A stretch of 64,000 bases of DNA from Tetrahymena thermophila SB210 (lineage: Eukaryota; Ciliophora; Oligohymenophorea; Hymenostomatida; Tetrahymenidae), in contig NW_002476351.1 of NCBI RefSeq assembly GCF_000189635.1, forward strand, positions 124,001 through 188,000, in the 5' to 3' direction. This document shows positions 59,074 through 64,000 of the stretch, piece by piece; positions within the stretch are counted from its first letter, which is position 1, and each line of letters begins with the position of its first letter. A program made the position numbers and the translations under genes. The notes beneath the pieces are model-generated. The model did no database searches and was not told the origin of the DNA. It saw nothing but the letters and a program-made list of their open reading frames with translations.

Positions 59074-61807
59074 ATGATTGCAAAAAACGAAGAAATCTAG
59101 AGGCAAATTTTAATCTATTTGATAGAAGATTAAGCCGTTTCTCAAAAGAAAGCCTCTAAGCCCAATAAAAGTGTAGCGCCCATAGGAGATAAATAGGAAT
59201 TAAGCAACGAAGGAAAGCACAATCCTCCATCTTCTTTAAATGCTGCTTTGAATAATTAGAATAGCAATCAAATAGCTTAAAATACCACTAAAAGTCTTTA
59301 TGAAGAGAGCAACAATTCTGTATATTCATTTACACCTTAGATTCCTAACCAAAAGAAGAGCGATGAAATTATTCAAGCAGATTCTGACAATAAAAAAAAG
59401 GAACAAGAAGGAAATGAACCATCAGAAAAGCCTTTAAAGGTGTTTCCACTAGATACCATTAAATATTCGCTTCAATTAATAGGATTTAAATACAAAGATG
59501 CGAGTTATTTCTGTGACATTTTAAAGTAATATTATAAGTAAATAGTATCTATGCAAAGTAATTATTAGCCAAGCTTGCAAGATGCTTTTGGAAAGTTTAA
59601 AATGGCCAGAACGTATATGCTTTCATCATAGCTGTATAAAGGAATAGTAGAATTTGCTTAATCAAATAATTACATTAAGCCTCATAAAGAAAATGCACCT
59701 GTAAAACTCATTTAATACTTTGATATGTGCATGTAAATCTTATAGAAAAAATATCCTTTGATTATTTTACTTGGAGGAACTTCAGGGACAGGTAAATCTA
59801 CTTTATCCAGTATTCTTGCCTCCCGTTTTTAGATTCCAACAGTATTGAGTACTGATAGCATTAGGCATATAATGAGAAATTTTATGGAGGAGTCTGAAGA
59901 ACCCTTACTTTTTAGTAGTACATACGAAGCGGGGAAAATACTAAAGGATGACACAATTACCAAGGAATCCAAGAAAACCATACAGGGTTATAAGATCTAA
60001 TGCAAGTTAGTTTAATAAAAGCTAGAAAATGTATGAAATTCAAAATCATTTACTATTTAAATACAAATAAATTTTTTTAGTGCTATTGCAAATATTTGAA
60101 TTTAATGAAATAGAGTTTATTAAGTTATTATTTTTAAATAACTTTTATACTAAATAGAAAAGCCAAGTGCTCATTTATTAAAATAAGTATTTTTTTTGTT
60201 TTTAAGGTGCTCAATAATGGAGTTTTACAAATCCTAGATTAGTTAGTTAGTCATAATATTTTATTAATTTAAAGCAAATTAAAAATTTCAAGTAGGGTAA
60301 ATAGATATACTTTACTCCTATAAGCCTTTATAGTTTCTTAGGTAATTCGATAAAATACTAAAATTAACTAAATAGAGTTAAAATAATGTAATTCAAAAAA
60401 CATTAACAATATTAATATTTAAAAACCTCTTAAATAACCAGGTTTTGCAATTTAATTTATTAGCTAATTAAAGATGAAAAAAACTCCTTCATTGATAGCA
60501 TTATCTCCTCACAAAAAAGCTTCAAATAAAATATTCCTAATATCAATAAAGATAAACATAGTTTAATAAAAGCCATTAAACAGCGAAATAATTAAATTAA
60601 ACAATGCTTTTCCCAATATCTTTCATTCTTTTTGCTCTATTTTCATTAATGAAATTTTGATTAGTATTTCAATATTAATTACCACTTTAATTCAATTTTT
60701 TCACTTTTGATACTTAATTGAAGATTCGCGCATAAAAATATCTTTTATTTTAATTATTATTTTTATTTGTGGTGGGTATATAGTATTCAGTTTCTAATTA
60801 AAATTAATAGATCTAATTTATCTATTGAAACTTAAATGATAATCAATCATTTGTTTCTATTTAATTAATTAATTAATATCTATCTTCAGATTTGCGGATT
60901 CTTTTTTATTTTTAATTTTATAATTTAAAAATAAATAGGTTATTATGTAATATGCCAAAAAAAATGAGCCAATGATCATAGAAGGCGTTCACCTTACTCC
61001 TAGATTTATGTTTAGTATGATGAAAAAGTATCCATACGTCATTCCATTTACTATCTGTATTGAGAAGGAATCTAAACATCGACAAAGATTTGCTGTACGC
61101 TCTAAATATATGACTCTCGATAAAAAGAAAAATAAGTATATCTAGTATATTTCAAATATCAGAATGATCCAAGCATGGTTCATGGAAAAATCTGATGAGC
61201 ATCTTATTCCAAAAATAAATAACGTAAACATTGATAAGAGCGTAAACATCATTCATAGAGTAGTTACAACTTACATGAGAAGTATGATTAATGATGACAT
61301 GTCTGTCATTCCAGATAAGAGTGTCAATGCCCTAAAACTATACAAATCTTTTAATAAAGTCATTAAACCTCTCATTAATAAATTCTCTGTCAGCTAAGAA
61401 GTTAATAAAAATATAATTATGTAAAAGTTCCTCGATGATATAAATCAAGAAGAAAATTAAAACATTAATAGTTAAAACGATTAAATTTAGGATAAAGTTT
61501 CAAATAGTTCTGTATAAAAAGCTAATTCAGTCAATGGAAACAGTAATGACAGTCCTACAAACGCATTAAATAGCAATTATTTAAATATAAACAATGAAAG
61601 CAGCAATCTCAATACAATCAGAAGTCACTAAAGCAGCGTTTGCTTATCCGATACAAATCAAATTTAAATTACAAAATCAAACTCTATCTCACAACAAAAT
61701 AATAGTATCAATAACTAAACTAAACCCAACCAAATTAATTCATAAAATATAAGCAACTAAAGCAATATAAGTATTACTAATAATAATAATAATAATAATT
61801 TAAACAT

Positions 61808-61839
<32 letters not shown>

Positions 61840-64000
61840 TCACTATATAAAATATTAACAATACTACTAACAATAATAACAGCATAAATAGCAACAATAG
61901 CAATAACAGTAACAGTAGCAATGCCATAAATGGATAATAACAAACTAATAGTAATGGTATATCAACAGAAGGAAAAAATCTTTAGAATAATTGCTAACCT
62001 GTAATTTAAATTTCAACTATAGAAACAATTTTTCCAAGCAGAAAAATGTCTCCTTCTATTGATATTTTAAATAGCGAGTAACCTATTAATCATTAAACAT
62101 AAAATAATGAATAAACTTAAGATTAGTTAATCTTATAGAAAAATCTATCACAAAATTAGTCAGGTTAAACTGTTTAAACTAATGGAGCTCATATCTCTAA
62201 CAAAGATTCTAAAATGCTTTTAAGTCTTTTCTTAAATGATCTTGAAAATAATCACCCTAAAAGCTTTGTCCAATATACAATAAAGAAAATAGAAGATATT
62301 AGACAAACTGCTTTAAAAGAATATTAAAATGGTTCACCATTGATCAGTTATTAAGCACACCACGGACTCAACATAAATAAAATTCAATTAAATTCCGATC
62401 AATCTTAAGAGAAAAAATAAAACATAAATTAAGAAGCTACAAATGATCAATCTAATGTCTAATAAACTTTGCATAAAAACTAAAATGTTGTAGGAGATAT
62501 TTCTAATGCAGTAAGCTCTTCTATAGATTAAATATAATAAAATTAAATAAGTAAATAAAATGATATTTAAGAAGATTAAATTAGTTAGAATTAAAACCAT
62601 GATGTAATTCAAAAATAAGAAAAAGTAAATCTAAAAAATATTTAAAAGGAATTAGAGACTGCTATCAAAAGTTTTGAAATTCAAGTTAATGGATAATAAA
62701 TTGAAAATTTTAAAGAGCAAGGGCTTTAAAAAGATATTTAAACTGAATAACCTTAAAGCTAAAGTAGCTCAAATCTAGATAATAAGATTGTAATAAATGA
62801 TACTAAAAAATCTAAGAGAAAAATTAAAGCTTAAATTGACGAGAGATCTAATTTGGTCACAATACATTCTTCACATAATGAAGAACAAGTAAATAATGAG
62901 CAGTAATCTGAAGGAGATTCTCTAAGAATGGGAGAAGACAATTATTAATTTGACGCTCTAACAGAAGGAGATGAAGAAAGTAAAAGTTTATCAAACAGTG
63001 AGCATAGCAATTCAATTGATGATGAAGAGGAAGAAGACTACCATGATAATTTTGGTTAGTAATCAGACGAATCAAGTGATCAAGACGATGAGAAAAAAGA
63101 TGATACATAAGTAAATGACAATGAAGATGACGAAGAATATGAAGATTATGATCAAGATGATGAGACTCAGAAAAAATATTAAAGTGAAAAAGTCAAAATA
63201 AATAATGCTTTTAAATTTGATGTGGTCCAAGAATTAGATCCTCAGTAGCTAGAATCTCTATCATATGAAGGTTACTAAAATTATATAAAAGCTATCAAGG
63301 AAATAGTAGAGGCAACAGTCAACGAAGAAAAGTTGAAAGTTGAATAGTAAGCAAACATTAAACTTTCTTTAATTATATAAACACAACTTTATAAAAAAGT
63401 TATTTAATTTTTTTTCAAATAAAGAAATTATTTCAAAATTTCAAATTCGTTTAATAATTTTCAAAATATTTAATTAAAATGTAGACTAAAATAATATTTT
63501 AAATTTAAAGGATATTAAAGTTAGAAATAGCAAAAGGACAGTAAACTTAAAGGAAAAAGATCCGTCACAGTAAAAGCTAATTGTTTAACCAAGAAGAAGA
63601 TGTAAAATCTAAAGCAAGTGATTTATATAAAAAAAAGAGATAGCGTTCATACCGTCACGATTAGCTGATAAATTTTTAAAAGAAAGACAGTGAAACAGGT
63701 ACTCCTATAAGTTATAGCTAGCACCATTCTCATTAAAATTTGATGACAAACAGTGGAACATTTACTAAAAAGAGAACAAATAAATCAAGAGGTTCGAGAA
63801 AAACCATTTTAAGCTAAATGAATGTTTCATCTACAACTAAAATGATAGAAAAGGAGGAAGTGATGTCTCCAAACCCTAGTTAAGAAAATAGGGCTAAGAG
63901 TTGTGATCCTGATAAAACAATTAATCCATAAAGCTAAGTGAAAGATAAAAAAGTAGTTTTAATTAAAGAAATACAATAAATTGTAGAAACAGAGAATACT
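59074..64000 (+). CDS. 2-phosphoglycerate-kinase-like P-loop protein (LPA1-type), 3' end beyond window
   Basis: Exons 59074-60030, 60939-63346 and 63511-64000 (continuing); introns of 908 nt (phase 0) and 164 nt (phase 2). The 1285 codons seen are incomplete at the 3' end. The kinase core has Walker A ILLGGTSGTGKSTLSSILAS (~232-250), then STDSIRHIMR, a SSTYEAGK motif and, after the intron, IIEGVHLTPRF. This order and wording match archaeal 2-phosphoglycerate kinases and plant LPA1 proteins, which affect phytate levels. Downstream come IRMIQAWFMEKSD, a long Asn/Ser/Gln-rich region (poly-Asn at ~61780-61840), an acidic stretch (EDDEEYEDYDQDDE), and a basic tail with RSYRHDQLINF. The donor at 60031 is chosen because it gives the conserved LVQQKLENVIMQYAKKNEP reading. 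The real start may be further upstream: DFTANKEDFFISS is open and in frame before the ATG. Confidence 0.8.
60031..60938 (+). other. Unusually long intron of the 2PGK-like gene
   Basis: 908 nt, GTATGA..AATAG, against 32-310 nt for every other intron in the window. It is AT-rich, with no long frame on either strand. TTTTAAGGTGCTCA near 60202 resembles the TTAAGGTGCTC motif of the inserted element at 33237-33360, but the rest does not match. It may hide an alternative exon or a non-coding RNA; I see no proof. Confidence 0.55.
61777..61838 (+). repeat. (AAT)n tracts encoding poly-Asn
   Basis: Two AAT runs (about 61777-61799 and 61811-61838) inside exon 2 of the 2PGK-like gene encode 7-9 consecutive Asn each. 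They are length-variable by nature and lie in a disordered linker. Confidence 0.8.

Noticed and set aside
60190..60215. Second copy of the 124-bp inverted-repeat element in the kinase intron
   Set aside because: Only about a dozen bases (TTAAGGTGCTC) match; there is no second arm and no TA-bounded structure.
1..64000. tRNA or rRNA genes
   Set aside because: I looked for the GGTTCRANNC box with a matching acceptor stem and for conserved rRNA stretches and found none; a covariance-model search would be needed to exclude them fully.

Overview
This 64 kb window is nuclear DNA from an oligohymenophorean ciliate, most likely Tetrahymena or a close relative. It is very AT-rich, and conserved families (ISY1, SF-assemblin, a FANCJ-type helicase, a sorting nexin, a 2-phosphoglycerate-kinase-like protein) stay open only if TAA and TAG are read as glutamine and TGA is the sole stop. 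Exons are joined by AT-rich GT..AG introns of mostly 47-310 nt. I built the gene models by hand: every exon chain closes on TGA with matching splice phases, but none is confirmed by transcripts.

Layout, left to right: (1) the 3' part of a multi-pass membrane protein gene (+, 1-1090); (2) a tandem duplication of an F-box-like gene, one intact copy (1612-2788) and one with a frameshifting deletion (3661-4629); (3) a long FANCJ/BRIP1-like Rad3-family helicase (-, 5513-10501) with two sets of internal repeats; (4) an Asn/Gln-rich EF-hand protein (-, 11254-16106); (5) SF-assemblin (-, 17203-18606); (6) the splicing factor ISY1 (+, 20768-21975); (7) a family of four paralogous minus-strand genes (23024-36511 and 43135-45763), interrupted by a large coiled-coil gene (37176-42036); (8) a PX-domain sorting nexin (-, 46888-48812); (9) an EF-hand coiled-coil protein (-, 50096-55354); (10) a small two-helix membrane protein (+, 57325-57873); (11) a P-loop kinase of the 2PGK/LPA1 type that leaves the right edge (+, 59074 to beyond 64000).

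The most unusual content is the paralogue family. Each member encodes an N-terminal PH domain, a Gln/Asn-rich region of 47- or 58-residue tandem repeats (7, 7, 10 and 1 copies), about seven membrane helices in a 2+5 arrangement, and a C-terminal RING-H2 finger. This looks like a lipid-targeted, membrane-anchored ubiquitin ligase family. Copies A and D keep the RING, C has lost its last zinc ligand, and B is frameshifted inside it. A relic 5' fragment and a TA-flanked inverted-repeat insertion (in an intron of copy C) show that the locus is actively rearranging. The rest are mostly cytoskeletal, trafficking and DNA/RNA housekeeping genes with no operon-like organisation.
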